Made by a program: the position numbers and the translations under genes | Shown here: one piece after another, positions 1-7,659 of the stretch | Layout of the letters: every line of letters starts with the position of its first letter | Position numbering within the stretch: the stretch's first letter is position 1 | NCBI GenBank assembly: GCA_945861065.1 | Contig: CAMASI010000056.1 | Coordinates: 1-32,414 of the forward strand | Direction: 5' to 3' | Source: Klebsiella pneumoniae | GTDB taxonomy: Bacteria > Myxococcota_A > UBA796 > GCA-2862545 | DNA: 32,414 bases | The notes under the pieces: generated by a model | Database searches by the model: none | What the model was told of the DNA's origin: nothing | What the model saw: only the letters and a program-made list of their open reading frames with translations

Positions 1-1
1 G

Positions 2-307
2 AATCCCGACGCCCTGTTGTGGGTGGACACGCCGCAGGGCTCGGTGTGGTACACCGGCGACCTGTTGTCCAATACCACCGTCGAAGACACAAAGGCCCCA
101 TTACGGTGGATTTTCTCGTTGCTGGGCGGAGGCGCAGGGTTCAAATTCAACCCGATTCCCGCCCTGGTGTACGTGTCCTCGAAGCCCAATTGGAAGAGCT
201 CGGTCAAGGCGGCGATGGCCGCCCACCCACCGATCACGCTCCTGCCAGCCCACGGGTCGCCGCTTCGCACCGATGTGGCCGCTCAGGTCGCAACCGCACT
301 CTCATAG
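2..307 (+). CDS. MBL-fold metallo-hydrolase-like protein, C-terminal fragment
   Basis: The gene is cut by the window edge. The open frame runs from base 2 to a TAG at 305-307, so only the last 101 residues are visible. Near the end is LLPAHGSPLR, resembling the PxHG-type motif late in metallo-beta-lactamase-fold hydrolases, where the His is a metal ligand. The earlier stretch WVDTPQGSVWYTGDLLSNTT resembles the strand with the second-shell Asp of this fold (S-G-D-hydrophobic). The catalytic HxHxDH motif would lie upstream of the window, so activity and substrate cannot be judged. No start codon can be assigned. The gene converges on the CpXC gene, and the two 3' ends overlap by 6 bp (302-307). 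The family call is an inference from two short motifs. Confidence 0.55.
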   Translation, partial: NPDALLWVDTPQGSVWYTGDLLSNTTVEDTKAPLRWIFSLLGGGAGFKFNPIPALVYVSSKPNWKSSVKAAMAAHPPITLLPAHGSPLRTDVAAQVATALS

Positions 308-1009
308 CGCGGTGATGTGTAGGTCCACCAACCACTCGGTGCCCAGCCAGGGGTAATCGTCGCCGATTTCTTCCCTCCTGGCTGCACGCCGTGCCACCTG
401 TTGTGCCGTCACCATCTCCCAGCCTAGGACCGGGGTGGGTGCGCCGACATACACGTCTCCTGACGTGGAGCGCGGGAGCGCTGGCATCCGAGCAAGGAGC
501 AGGTGGCCGCCGTCGAGCACCTCTTCGACCCGTAGTTGTTGCTCACGATGGGACCAACCGCGACTCCGCTGCAAGTCCCCTTTGACCGCTTCGACCACCC
601 GGTCATCAAGGCCGCCGTCCGCAATGATGAGCTTTTCGCGTAGACATCCCAAGCCAAAAACGAGGCGGGGCACGAGTTGACGACCCAACGACTCGGCGGC
701 CTCCGGGCCAAATACGAAACTCCGATCAAATGCGACACGATGTCTCAGGAGCGCAGCTTCGACGTCCCCGAGTCCGCGCCCCTCTACGCCAATATACTGG
801 AAATGCTGAAAGTCCGTGAAGACCAACGGCGTGCCATGCGCCTGGACGGCCGCAAAACAGGCGGGACAACGAAATATTTCGAATCTGCGCTGAAGAATTG
901 CCTCTCGAACCTCCGGAAGGCGCCCGATTCGTAAACCGCGGAAGAGCGCTTCCTCCCACGTCTCGCCGCATCCGGGACAGGTGAGCCGATGGACCTCACG
1001 CGTGCTCAC
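302..1009 (-). CDS. CpXC domain protein (zinc-binding, function unknown)
   Basis: 235 aa. The N-terminus has C11-P-G-C14, then a helix-like stretch with LPEVREAIL, then C48-P-A-C51. This is the layout of the CpXC family, in which two Cys pairs probably bind one zinc ion. Residues 60-235 match nothing I recognise. There is no signal peptide or membrane segment, so it is probably cytoplasmic. The GTG start at 1009 overlaps the TGA of the upstream HEAT-repeat gene as GTGA, a sign of translational coupling. It is the last gene of the eCIS-core/HEAT/CpXC operon. CpXC proteins have no firm biochemical role; here the context suggests a partner or accessory factor for the metallopeptidase gene. The domain call is fairly secure and the role is unknown. 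Confidence 0.75.
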   Translation of the reverse strand: MSTREVHRLTCPGCGETWEEALFRGLRIGRLPEVREAILQRRFEIFRCPACFAAVQAHGTPLVFTDFQHFQYIGVEGRGLGDVEAALLRHRVAFDRSFVFGPEAAESLGRQLVPRLVFGLGCLREKLIIADGGLDDRVVEAVKGDLQRSRGWSHREQQLRVEEVLDGGHLLLARMPALPRSTSGDVYVGAPTPVLGWEMVTAQQVARRAARREEIGDDYPWLGTEWLVDLHITAL

Positions 1010-1842
1010 TGCAACGTCGCGGCCGCAGCGGCAGCGGCGGCCCGAATCCCGCCGTCACTGTGGGACGCACCGGCCCCGGCGAGCACGGCCTTGGCCTCGG
1101 TCCCGCCGATCTTTCGCAATGCCCCGACTTGATCTGCCGCCACGAACGCATCACGCTCAGCGAGCAACGACTCACCGAGGGGTCCCACGGCCGCCGAATC
1201 TCCGATTGCGCCCAAAGCGACCGCCGCGGCCTTCCGAAGGTCCGCCCACCGGTCCGTCAACAAGGGCACAATGGCCGCTGTGCCCCGCCGGTCTCCTGTC
1301 GCCCCCAATTCTCGAACGAGGCGGGCCCGGGAGGGGCCTGAGGACGACCCGATCTGGCTGATCAGCGTGACGACACGGTCAGTACCGTCCTCCGCGGGCG
1401 ACGTGAGAAATACCACCGGCACGCCGGGCCGAGCCTCCACACGAAGACGCTGAAGCGCCGTCGAGGGCGGTGCGCGAAACACACCTTCAAAAACCCGGCC
1501 GGTTCCGTCCAGCAACGCCAGCGTCGGCGGCTGCACAAACTCAATTCGCCCTTCACCCCACGCGCCTGCGAGCGCCCGGGCGACGTCGGCCGGAGGCCCA
1601 GCCGAAAGCACCTCCACCCACGGTCCTTGCCCAGCGAGCGTGGCGACCCCTGTGGAGGACACAAAACCACCAGGCCGCCCATCCACCTGAAAATACTGCC
1701 AGCCGCCGATGGCGTAGGCCGGCAGCTCCATGGGCGCGCCACCGCCGAGCGCGGAGGCTACCCGCTCACCGGCATTCATGTCCCCACCGCGAGCGCCCGC
1801 ACAGGCGATCCAGGCCGAAGCCAACGAACCAAGAAAGGCCAC
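1006..1842 (-). CDS. HEAT-repeat protein
   Basis: 278 aa from a GTG at 1842, placed 1 nt after the TGA of the eCIS-core gene (1844-1846) and behind a GGGGAG-like ribosome-binding site. The frame stays open to an ATG at 1944, but that extension lies antiparallel inside the neighbour's Ala/Pro-rich tail and is Arg/Pro-rich, so it was not used. The first 15 residues are hydrophobic (MAFLGSLASAWIAC) and could be a weak export signal, without charged n-region or good lipobox. Residues 22-165 form an unrecognised region. Residues about 172-275 carry two or three HEAT/PBS-lyase-like helical repeats (for example DLRKAAAVALGAIGDSAAVGPL). HEAT repeats are protein-binding scaffolds. Its place right behind a predicted toxin-like protease makes a chaperone or immunity role possible, but that is inference. 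Confidence 0.7.
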   Translation of the reverse strand: MAFLGSLASAWIACAGARGGDMNAGERVASALGGGAPMELPAYAIGGWQYFQVDGRPGGFVSSTGVATLAGQGPWVEVLSAGPPADVARALAGAWGEGRIEFVQPPTLALLDGTGRVFEGVFRAPPSTALQRLRVEARPGVPVVFLTSPAEDGTDRVVTLISQIGSSSGPSRARLVRELGATGDRRGTAAIVPLLTDRWADLRKAAAVALGAIGDSAAVGPLGESLLAERDAFVAADQVGALRKIGGTEAKAVLAGAGASHSDGGIRAAAAAAAATLQ

Positions 1843-1843
1843 G

Positions 1844-3937
1844 TCACGGACTCCCCGCGGCGCCGGCCGGGGCCGGTGCGGCGGCCGGCGCTGGCGGCGC
1901 TGGCGGCGCATGAACCCCAGCCACGTAGGGATGGTGATCGACAATCACGGTCGAAAAGAACGTCTTCACCGGGCCTGGCAGGCTTCCGCCCCACAACGCG
2001 TGGTCCGTATATCCGGCCGGATCCTCGAAGTACTCGGCGTAACAATTGGCGAAAAACTCTCCCTCCGACATCGCCGTGTAGTTGTCAGCGGTCGACGCCA
2101 CGACCGACTGTCCAAACGCGCTCATCTTGTAGGCTTTTTCGTAATAGTGGTTGTAGAAGCGGCCATCGGGCCAGGTCGCATATTGGTTGTACCAGGTGGT
2201 GGCAGACAACGCAAAACAGGATTGAATCCGGGCATCCATCGCCGCCCACTTGCGATCGAGGTCCGTCGTGGGTGACGTCACATTCGGGAGCGGGTTGCCG
2301 GTGGCCGAAAGCGCGCGGCTGCCCCCCGAGTGTGCCGTAAGCATGTCCAGAATAACCGTCTTGTCGGCCTCGGCGAAGGCCACCGCTGTGCCGGACGCGT
2401 CGTTGTACGTGGACGGCCAACCGCCGAGCGCCGCGATGATTTCCCGAAATCCGTCGACCGTCGAGCTGCCATACCAGAAGCCGACATCGTTCTGGAGCCA
2501 CGAGTTGATCGACCCAGCAAGGCCTCCTTCGTGAATACTATGCCCGATTTCGTGCCGAATCGTGTGTTCCAGACCCGCCGGGTTCGCGGCCGCGCCCATT
2601 CGAATCTGGATGTCCGGGCTCGCCCAGAACCCGCCAGCCCAATTGTGGCGGATCGCAACGAACGAGCGCAAGACCGTGTTCCCAGTCACATCTGCGTCGG
2701 GCAGCACATCCAGCTGACCCCACACGATTCGGATTTCGTCGATGCTCCAGTCCACCAGCGTCGCCGTACCCATCATCCGGTCCAACCAAGTTGCCTCCTC
2801 CCCAAGCTGCGCAGTCTTTTCCCAACGCGATTCCAGCGCGTGACCAAACCTCGCCTCGAACGCTGGTTTCGCAAGTTCTGGCCCCCAAACCTCCTTAAAA
2901 CGCTTCAGGGCAGCACGGGTGGCCGGTGACATGCCGGCACCCCGCGGCAGGGCGGCGATCACCTCTGGCCAGGAGCGCAGGATTCCGACGACCACCGAAA
3001 TCAGCGGCAGCTGCGCGTCCGTCACCGCCGGAGAACCGATTTCTTCTAGCGCAGCGACAGTTCCGGCCGAGTCAAACAGCCAATTGACCAGCGCGGGGCT
3101 CGTAGACAGCAGCGTTCCCCACTCGGGCGTGCCGCGCGTGGAGCCAAATACCAGCAACGGATTGGTACCGAACAACGGATAACAATCGATAAACAACTCC
3201 GACCAACCCACAAAGGCGCGGACCTCGGCAACCGGGCCCGCAAGCCAGCCCTGCCACACGGCAGAACCCACATCAAGCTCGTCGGAACGACGCAACCAAT
3301 ACGCCTTCCACTTCAACTCTGCGCCCAACGTATTGAGGGCCGCGACCATCTCGGTCCCGTTGAGTGCGCCGGCAAGATTTCCCATCAACGTCCAATCCGC
3401 CATTGCCGACCCACGCTCGGCAGGCGTCAGCGTGTTGATCAGCTGCAGGCAAAGGGATTCGTCGACATTTCCGAGGAAGTTCCCACACGCCGCTTCCGTC
3501 AACTGCTCCAGCGGCGTTCCATCGTCCTCATCGCGCGCAATGCCCACGGGGACGGCGGAAAGGTCAGGGGCCGACCCGCCGGACGCCATTGCACGACCTG
3601 CCCCTTTTGCTTCTTGTTCCGCGGCTCCGGCAGGCGCGGTCACCCCTTCTGTCGTTCCGGACGTGGCCAAAGCGGACGGGGAGACGACCGACGCCCCGGA
3701 ACGTTGAAGCGCGTGGGCGACTTCGTGGGCGACCTGCTCGCGGGTCGGCATGCTGTCGCTGAAGCGCACTTCTTCACCGCTTTGCGTGGCGTCCGCCCCG
3801 AGCCCCGCCAAATCGGCCCCCAACTGAACCCGCAACCAAGAGAGGTCCACCCCAAAGAAGGCCTCCATCTCGTCGCGAAAGGGCAACTGCGTTGGCGTAG
3901 ACGGGGCCGGCGTCGGCGCCTGAAACGACAGGGACAT
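1844..3937 (-). CDS. eCIS-core (DUF4157) protein with C-terminal HExxH metallopeptidase domain
   Basis: 697 aa from ATG 3937, with TGAGG upstream. The frame is open to 4207, but the extra 90 codons lack domain character and run over the start of comEC. Residues about 21-80 match the DUF4157 eCIS-core layout: MEAFFGVDLSWLRVQLG, then a VRFSDS strand, then HEVAHALQ with H71-E72-H75. Residues 85-135 are a Ser/Ala/Thr-rich linker. Residues 140-440 are mostly helical and not recognised. A second zinc site follows: H462-E463-I-G-H466 (HEIGHSIHEGG), with E627 in EFFANCYAEYF. This is the spacing type of gluzincins such as the anthrax lethal factor-like group. The last 25 residues are Pro/Ala-rich. DUF4157 is common in cargo of extracellular contractile injection systems, so a toxin or effector is likely. 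No eCIS structural gene is in view and no Sec signal is visible. Confidence 0.75.
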   Translation of the reverse strand: MSLSFQAPTPAPSTPTQLPFRDEMEAFFGVDLSWLRVQLGADLAGLGADATQSGEEVRFSDSMPTREQVAHEVAHALQRSGASVVSPSALATSGTTEGVTAPAGAAEQEAKGAGRAMASGGSAPDLSAVPVGIARDEDDGTPLEQLTEAACGNFLGNVDESLCLQLINTLTPAERGSAMADWTLMGNLAGALNGTEMVAALNTLGAELKWKAYWLRRSDELDVGSAVWQGWLAGPVAEVRAFVGWSELFIDCYPLFGTNPLLVFGSTRGTPEWGTLLSTSPALVNWLFDSAGTVAALEEIGSPAVTDAQLPLISVVVGILRSWPEVIAALPRGAGMSPATRAALKRFKEVWGPELAKPAFEARFGHALESRWEKTAQLGEEATWLDRMMGTATLVDWSIDEIRIVWGQLDVLPDADVTGNTVLRSFVAIRHNWAGGFWASPDIQIRMGAAANPAGLEHTIRHEIGHSIHEGGLAGSINSWLQNDVGFWYGSSTVDGFREIIAALGGWPSTYNDASGTAVAFAEADKTVILDMLTAHSGGSRALSATGNPLPNVTSPTTDLDRKWAAMDARIQSCFALSATTWYNQYATWPDGRFYNHYYEKAYKMSAFGQSVVASTADNYTAMSEGEFFANCYAEYFEDPAGYTDHALWGGSLPGPVKTFFSTVIVDHHPYVAGVHAPPAPPAPAAAPAPAGAAGSP

Positions 3938-4088
3938 ATTGGCCTCACCAAACCTCGACAGTGTACCGCAATTCGTCTCGGTATGACCCTCACATCTGAC
4001 GATCGTCGGACCGTCGTCGACGACCGACACCCACCAAAACGCTCGAACCTTGGTTTTCACCGGGCACGCGCCTTGCGGGGCGCGGTCC
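3938..4088. promoter_or_regulatory. Divergent intergenic region between the eCIS-core operon and comEC
   Basis: This is 151 bp between two divergent starts, so it must hold promoters in both directions. On the minus strand a TACACT hexamer (plus-strand positions 3960-3965) lies 22 nt upstream of the eCIS-core ATG and could be a sigma-70 -10 box. The hexamer 17 nt further upstream (GTCATA) is a poor -35 box. I see no convincing promoter for comEC and no operator-like repeat. Low certainty. Confidence 0.3.
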
Positions 4089-6314
4089 ATGCACCCGCTC
4101 ACGCTCGCCTCGCTCGGCATCCTCGCTGGCATTGCCCTGTGCACCCTCAGCGCACCTCCTCCCGTCATCGCAATCGCGATTGTCTGGACCTGCTGGACCG
4201 GATTCATTGCTCAACGCCCCGGCACCCCTTCGCAGGCAAGCGGCCTTTCGATTGCGGCTTGGTTCCTGTGGGGATTGGCCAGCGGCGTGTTCGCTGTCGC
4301 CAGCCAACCCGAGGGTCCGCTGCTTCGGGGTGACGTAAGCATCGACGGCGTCGTTGCCGGCGCCGTGATCGGGCGCGAGGCTGACGTGTCTGTCACCGCA
4401 GTTCGACTGGGAGGCGACGATGCCTGGGGACCGGCTTCCGGACGGGTTCGTGTGACGTTTCCCGATGGCGCGCCCGACACCGGTACGCGCTGGACGATTT
4501 CTGGAGGTGCCCGACCCTACACCCGGGCCTGGCTCCCGGGCGCACCCGATCCAGTCGCGTCCGCCCGCCTCGGACGGGTGCGAACGTGGATGTGGGCCGA
4601 ATCGGCGATCCCCGCACAGCCACCAACCGCCCCTCTCCCTGGGGGCGGCGACCGGCACGGACTGATCCGGGCGTTTCTCACTGGCGACCGATCCGACGTC
4701 ACACCCGAAGCCGACCGTCTCCTTCGGGCCACCGGCACCTCTCACCTGCTGTCTGTGTCCGGATTTCATGTGGCTACCGTGGCGCTGCTCACGGGGGGTT
4801 TGCTGGGCTGGGTCCTCCGTCTGAGTGCAGTCTATTGGCGCGCCGGCGTACCCCAATGGCCGGCGCCATTGGTGGGCGCCCTGGCGGGCTTCTTGTACAC
4901 AGAAGCCGCCCACGCAGGCATCCCGGGCAGGCGTGCCGCCTTGCTGTTTGTGGTCCTCGCGTTGGGCCGGTCCTTGGGCCGCTCGCCTGCCACAGGGCCA
5001 GCACTTGCCGCCATCGCGGCCATCCTTGCTGCGCTCGACCCTCCGTCGCTTTGCACCCCAGCCTTCCAGCTGTCCTTCGGCGCTGTCGCCGGGCTGGTCA
5101 CCGTCTCTCCCGCCCTCGCGCGATTCATTCCGCCCGACCTGCCACGGCCGATCGTTTGGCTCACGACGGCGCTCGTGGCAAGCTGCGGCGCCACCGTGGG
5201 CACCCTGCCCGCGTGCGCTTGGTGGTTCCAAGAGTTCGCCCCGTCCGGCCCACTTGCCAATCTCGTCGCCCTCCCATGGACGTCTGCAGTCATCATGCCC
5301 GCGGGAATCGGCGCAGCGATCCTACCAGAACCGGTGGCCTCCGTTGCTCTGGCCCTCGCCACCGGTGCGGTGGACGTCCTGATGGTGGTGCTCGAACAAC
5401 TCGCGACGCCGCTATGGTCCCCCGCAGTAGGCCCATTCGGCGTCATGCTCCTGTGCGTGCCCCTGGTCCTCCCTCGGCGACCGATGACTTCAGCATTGGC
5501 CATCCTCACAGCACTCGCGCTCAAACTTCAACCGTCTGGTGTACTGGTCGTCGAGCAGTTGGACGTCGGGCAGGGTGCCGCAACCCTGATTTGGTTCAAA
5601 GACGGAACGCGCTGGCTTGTCGACGGCGGTCCCTCCGGCGAGGGTGTGCTTCGGTACCTGCGCCGCCGCGGCATTCGTCGTCTCGACGCCGTCGCGGCCA
5701 CCCACCCTCATCTCGACCACACCGGCGGCCTCGGCCCCGTCCTGGACAATCTGTGGGTGACTGAACTGTGGCGCGACGACCCGGCCTGGGGCGACGCCAT
5801 CGGGGAAGCCGCGTCACAGCGAGGCGTCCCGATTCGCCGCCCCGCCGTTGGCTTGCATCCCCCTCAGGGATTGCGAGAACAGGATCTCAACGAACGGTCC
5901 TTGGTCTTGAACGCAGGGACAGACTTGCTGATGATGGGAGACGCAGGCGCCAAAGCGGAGGCGCGCATGGCGGGTTCGCTTCCTCAGGCACGGATTCTCG
6001 TCGTCGGCCATCACGGGTCAAAACACGGAACCAGCGCTGACCTGCTCGCGGCCGTGCAGCCCACCGTCGCGCTGATCGGCGTGGGGAGACACAACAGCTA
6101 CCGCCACCCTCACCCCACGACGCTCGAGCGACTGAACGAAGCAGCTGTGCAGACGCTGCGGACCGACCTGCATGGCACCATTGTCCTGACCGTCCTCCCC
6201 GACCAACTCGTCATCCAGAGCCGTCGCGCAGGTTCGTTGCGGTGGACCGACCCATCACCCACCACAACAAGACCGCCCCCACCACGCATAGCGACAAGCC
6301 CTGTGAAAAACTGA
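4089..6314 (+). CDS. comEC: ComEC/Rec2 DNA internalisation protein
   Basis: 741 aa from ATG 4089. An alternative in-frame start at 4050 adds 13 non-hydrophobic residues and is less likely. The N-terminus holds several membrane segments (LTLASLGILAGIALCTL, PVIAIAIVWTCWTGFI). Residues about 199-465 form the competence domain, with the hallmark TGTSHLLSVSGFHVA and the later PSLCTPAFQLSFGAVAG. The C-terminal third is a metallo-beta-lactamase domain: LDVGQG, WLVDGG, the metal motif H539-P-H-L-D-H544, and GHHGSKHGT around H641-H642. ComEC is the inner-membrane channel that takes up single-stranded DNA during transformation, and its C-terminal domain is thought to act as a nuclease. The domain set is complete. 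The last 30 residues (Thr/Pro-rich) run antisense over the end of lgt. No other competence gene is nearby. Confidence 0.95.
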   Translation: MHPLTLASLGILAGIALCTLSAPPPVIAIAIVWTCWTGFIAQRPGTPSQASGLSIAAWFLWGLASGVFAVASQPEGPLLRGDVSIDGVVAGAVIGREADVSVTAVRLGGDDAWGPASGRVRVTFPDGAPDTGTRWTISGGARPYTRAWLPGAPDPVASARLGRVRTWMWAESAIPAQPPTAPLPGGGDRHGLIRAFLTGDRSDVTPEADRLLRATGTSHLLSVSGFHVATVALLTGGLLGWVLRLSAVYWRAGVPQWPAPLVGALAGFLYTEAAHAGIPGRRAALLFVVLALGRSLGRSPATGPALAAIAAILAALDPPSLCTPAFQLSFGAVAGLVTVSPALARFIPPDLPRPIVWLTTALVASCGATVGTLPACAWWFQEFAPSGPLANLVALPWTSAVIMPAGIGAAILPEPVASVALALATGAVDVLMVVLEQLATPLWSPAVGPFGVMLLCVPLVLPRRPMTSALAILTALALKLQPSGVLVVEQLDVGQGAATLIWFKDGTRWLVDGGPSGEGVLRYLRRRGIRRLDAVAATHPHLDHTGGLGPVLDNLWVTELWRDDPAWGDAIGEAASQRGVPIRRPAVGLHPPQGLREQDLNERSLVLNAGTDLLMMGDAGAKAEARMAGSLPQARILVVGHHGSKHGTSADLLAAVQPTVALIGVGRHNSYRHPHPTTLERLNEAAVQTLRTDLHGTIVLTVLPDQLVIQSRRAGSLRWTDPSPTTTRPPPPRIATSPVKN

Positions 6315-7005
6315 GCCATTCACCGAGTACCGTCGGCATGAACGAGCCGCGCTCGGGATCACCGCGGAATCCCTCCAACAACAGGCGTCCGACCGCGTAC
6401 AGGCCAAGGTAGGTTGCGAGCGCTCTTCCAGGACGCAGGCCGACCTGCCACACACGCCAGGTCGCCAGCGCCACCAGGACGAGCCAACCAGCTTCCGCCA
6501 ATTGTGAGGGGAACAAGGCCACCCCCTGTGGCGCGCTGGACGCTGGGTGGGAAAACGTCAACCCTCCCCAGCCAGCCCAAGGCACGCCATAACAACAACC
6601 CGCCAAGAAGCAGCCGATCCTAGAGACGGCGTGACCCCAAGGAAGCGCTGTCGCCCACACGTCCAACACGGCCAATATGGGCATGCGCGTCGCCCACATC
6701 CACCCGATTCCAGCTGGAAAGCCGAGGATCATGGCCCCGTAAAACACCAGACCGCCATTTCGCAGGTTGACCATCGCGACGACGTCACCCCACACGGCCG
6801 GGTGTTGCCATACCCAAAGCCCCCGCGCCCCAACCAGAGCGCACAACGCCACAAACGCGGAGAGGTCCACCGAACGCGCAGGCGGGATGCCCAGTCGCTG
6901 GGCGCGCCATGCACCAATGGCCGTCGTCACCAAGAAAGCGAGTGCGCCCAGGACCCCAAAACCGCGAAGCGAGAATCCGTCGAATTCAGCGACGATGGGC
7001 CACAA
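6211..7005 (-). CDS. lgt: Prolipoprotein diacylglyceryl transferase
   Basis: 264 aa, the usual length. Lgt is an inner-membrane enzyme that moves diacylglycerol from phosphatidylglycerol to the lipobox Cys of prolipoproteins. Visible hallmarks are GGLVFYGAMI, the Lgt signature HAVSRIGCFLAGCCYG, and LLLEGFRGDPERG near the C-terminus, with about seven hydrophobic segments. It starts with TTG at 7005, and the TGAGGCGG site is built over the stop codon of lspA, 9 bp upstream. The two genes form an operon for the first two steps of lipoprotein maturation. The 3' 104 bp overlap the 3' end of comEC on the other strand. Confidence 0.95.
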   Translation of the reverse strand: MWPIVAEFDGFSLRGFGVLGALAFLVTTAIGAWRAQRLGIPPARSVDLSAFVALCALVGARGLWVWQHPAVWGDVVAMVNLRNGGLVFYGAMILGFPAGIGWMWATRMPILAVLDVWATALPWGHAVSRIGCFLAGCCYGVPWAGWGGLTFSHPASSAPQGVALFPSQLAEAGWLVLVALATWRVWQVGLRPGRALATYLGLYAVGRLLLEGFRGDPERGSFMPTVLGEWLSFSQGLSLCVVGAVLLWWVMGRSTATNLRDGSG

Positions 7006-7014
7006 AGAACCGCC

Positions 7015-7569
7015 TCAGGGTGCCGACGGAGTTGCCGTCGGCACGTCCGCCACCTCTCGGTCACCCATCAACAGATAGTGGAGAAAGAACACCGTAACGC
7101 CAACCACCAACGCCGAATCGGCGACGTTGAAGCTTGGGTACTCATAGGTGCCGATGCGCTCGATCAGCCACGCCTTGAGCGGTGGGTGATCCGTATAAAA
7201 GCGAAGGAAGTCGGTCACGTAGCCAAACCGCACCCGGTCGATGGCGTTGCCAATCGCCCCAGAAAGGATGAGGCCCAACGTGAACGAAGCGAAACGTTCC
7301 TCTTTGGGGAGACGGCGGTACATGTCAATGCACACCGCCACGGCGACGAGCGTCATCGCGAGAAAGATCTCGCGGTTGTACTTGCCGTCTCGCATGAATC
7401 CGAAGGCAGCCCCCGGGTTTTGGCTGTGCACCAGGGAAAACAGGCCCGGAATGACGACCACCTCGCCTCGATACAACTCGAGGTTGGCGACAATCCACGC
7501 CTTGCTGAGTTGATCGGCCACAACCCCGACAACCAACGTCGCCCAGAACACAACGTTTCGCGGGTTCAC
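7015..7569 (-). CDS. lspA: Lipoprotein signal peptidase (signal peptidase II)
   Basis: 184 aa, GTG start at 7569 behind a strong GGAGG. LspA is the inner-membrane aspartyl protease that removes signal peptides from diacylglycerated prolipoproteins. Hallmarks are DQLSK (19-23), NPGAAFGF (51-58), GAIGNAIDRVRFGYVTDF with catalytic D111, and PSFNVADSAL with catalytic D151. The two catalytic Asp residues are 40 apart, against about 20 in the E. coli enzyme, so a loop of some 20 residues (HPPLKAWLIERIGTYEY region) is inserted. Four hydrophobic segments are visible. The C-terminal tail (VPTATPSAP) is non-conserved. It is first in the lspA-lgt operon and divergent from ETF-QO, with 90 bp between the starts. 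Confidence 0.95.
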   Translation of the reverse strand: MNPRNVVFWATLVVGVVADQLSKAWIVANLELYRGEVVVIPGLFSLVHSQNPGAAFGFMRDGKYNREIFLAMTLVAVAVCIDMYRRLPKEERFASFTLGLILSGAIGNAIDRVRFGYVTDFLRFYTDHPPLKAWLIERIGTYEYPSFNVADSALVVGVTVFFLHYLLMGDREVADVPTATPSAP

Positions 7570-7630
7570 CAGTGACCTCCACCCAAGTTCCGATAGCCCT
7601 GAGATCCGGGCCCGGCAATCTGGCTCGGTG

Positions 7631-7657
7631 CCGGGTTAGCTCGCCGACCCGGAGGGG
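7631..7657 (+). promoter_or_regulatory. Stem-loop abutting the ETF-QO ribosome-binding site
   Basis: CCGGGT (7631-7636) and ACCCGG (7647-7652) form a perfect 6-bp stem with a 10-nt loop. The right arm runs into GGAGGGG (7651-7657), the ribosome-binding site of the GTG start at 7660. The hairpin would partly mask the site, so it could lower or modulate translation. It may also be chance in G+C-rich DNA. Confidence 0.35.
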
Positions 7658-7659
7658 CC

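Noticed and set aside
1843..1944. 34-codon upstream extension of the HEAT-repeat gene
   Set aside because: It lies inside the end of the upstream gene and is Arg/Pro-rich. GTG 1842 with a GGGGAG site fits better.
3938..4207. 90-codon upstream extension of the eCIS-core gene
   Set aside because: It would overlap the start of comEC and has no domain character. ATG 3937 has a ribosome-binding site and begins just before the DUF4157 region.
3990..5231. 413-codon open frame on the minus strand
   Set aside because: It lies antisense to comEC, whose motifs are unmistakable. The translation is Gly/Arg/Gln-rich without any domain, a typical shadow frame in G+C-rich DNA.
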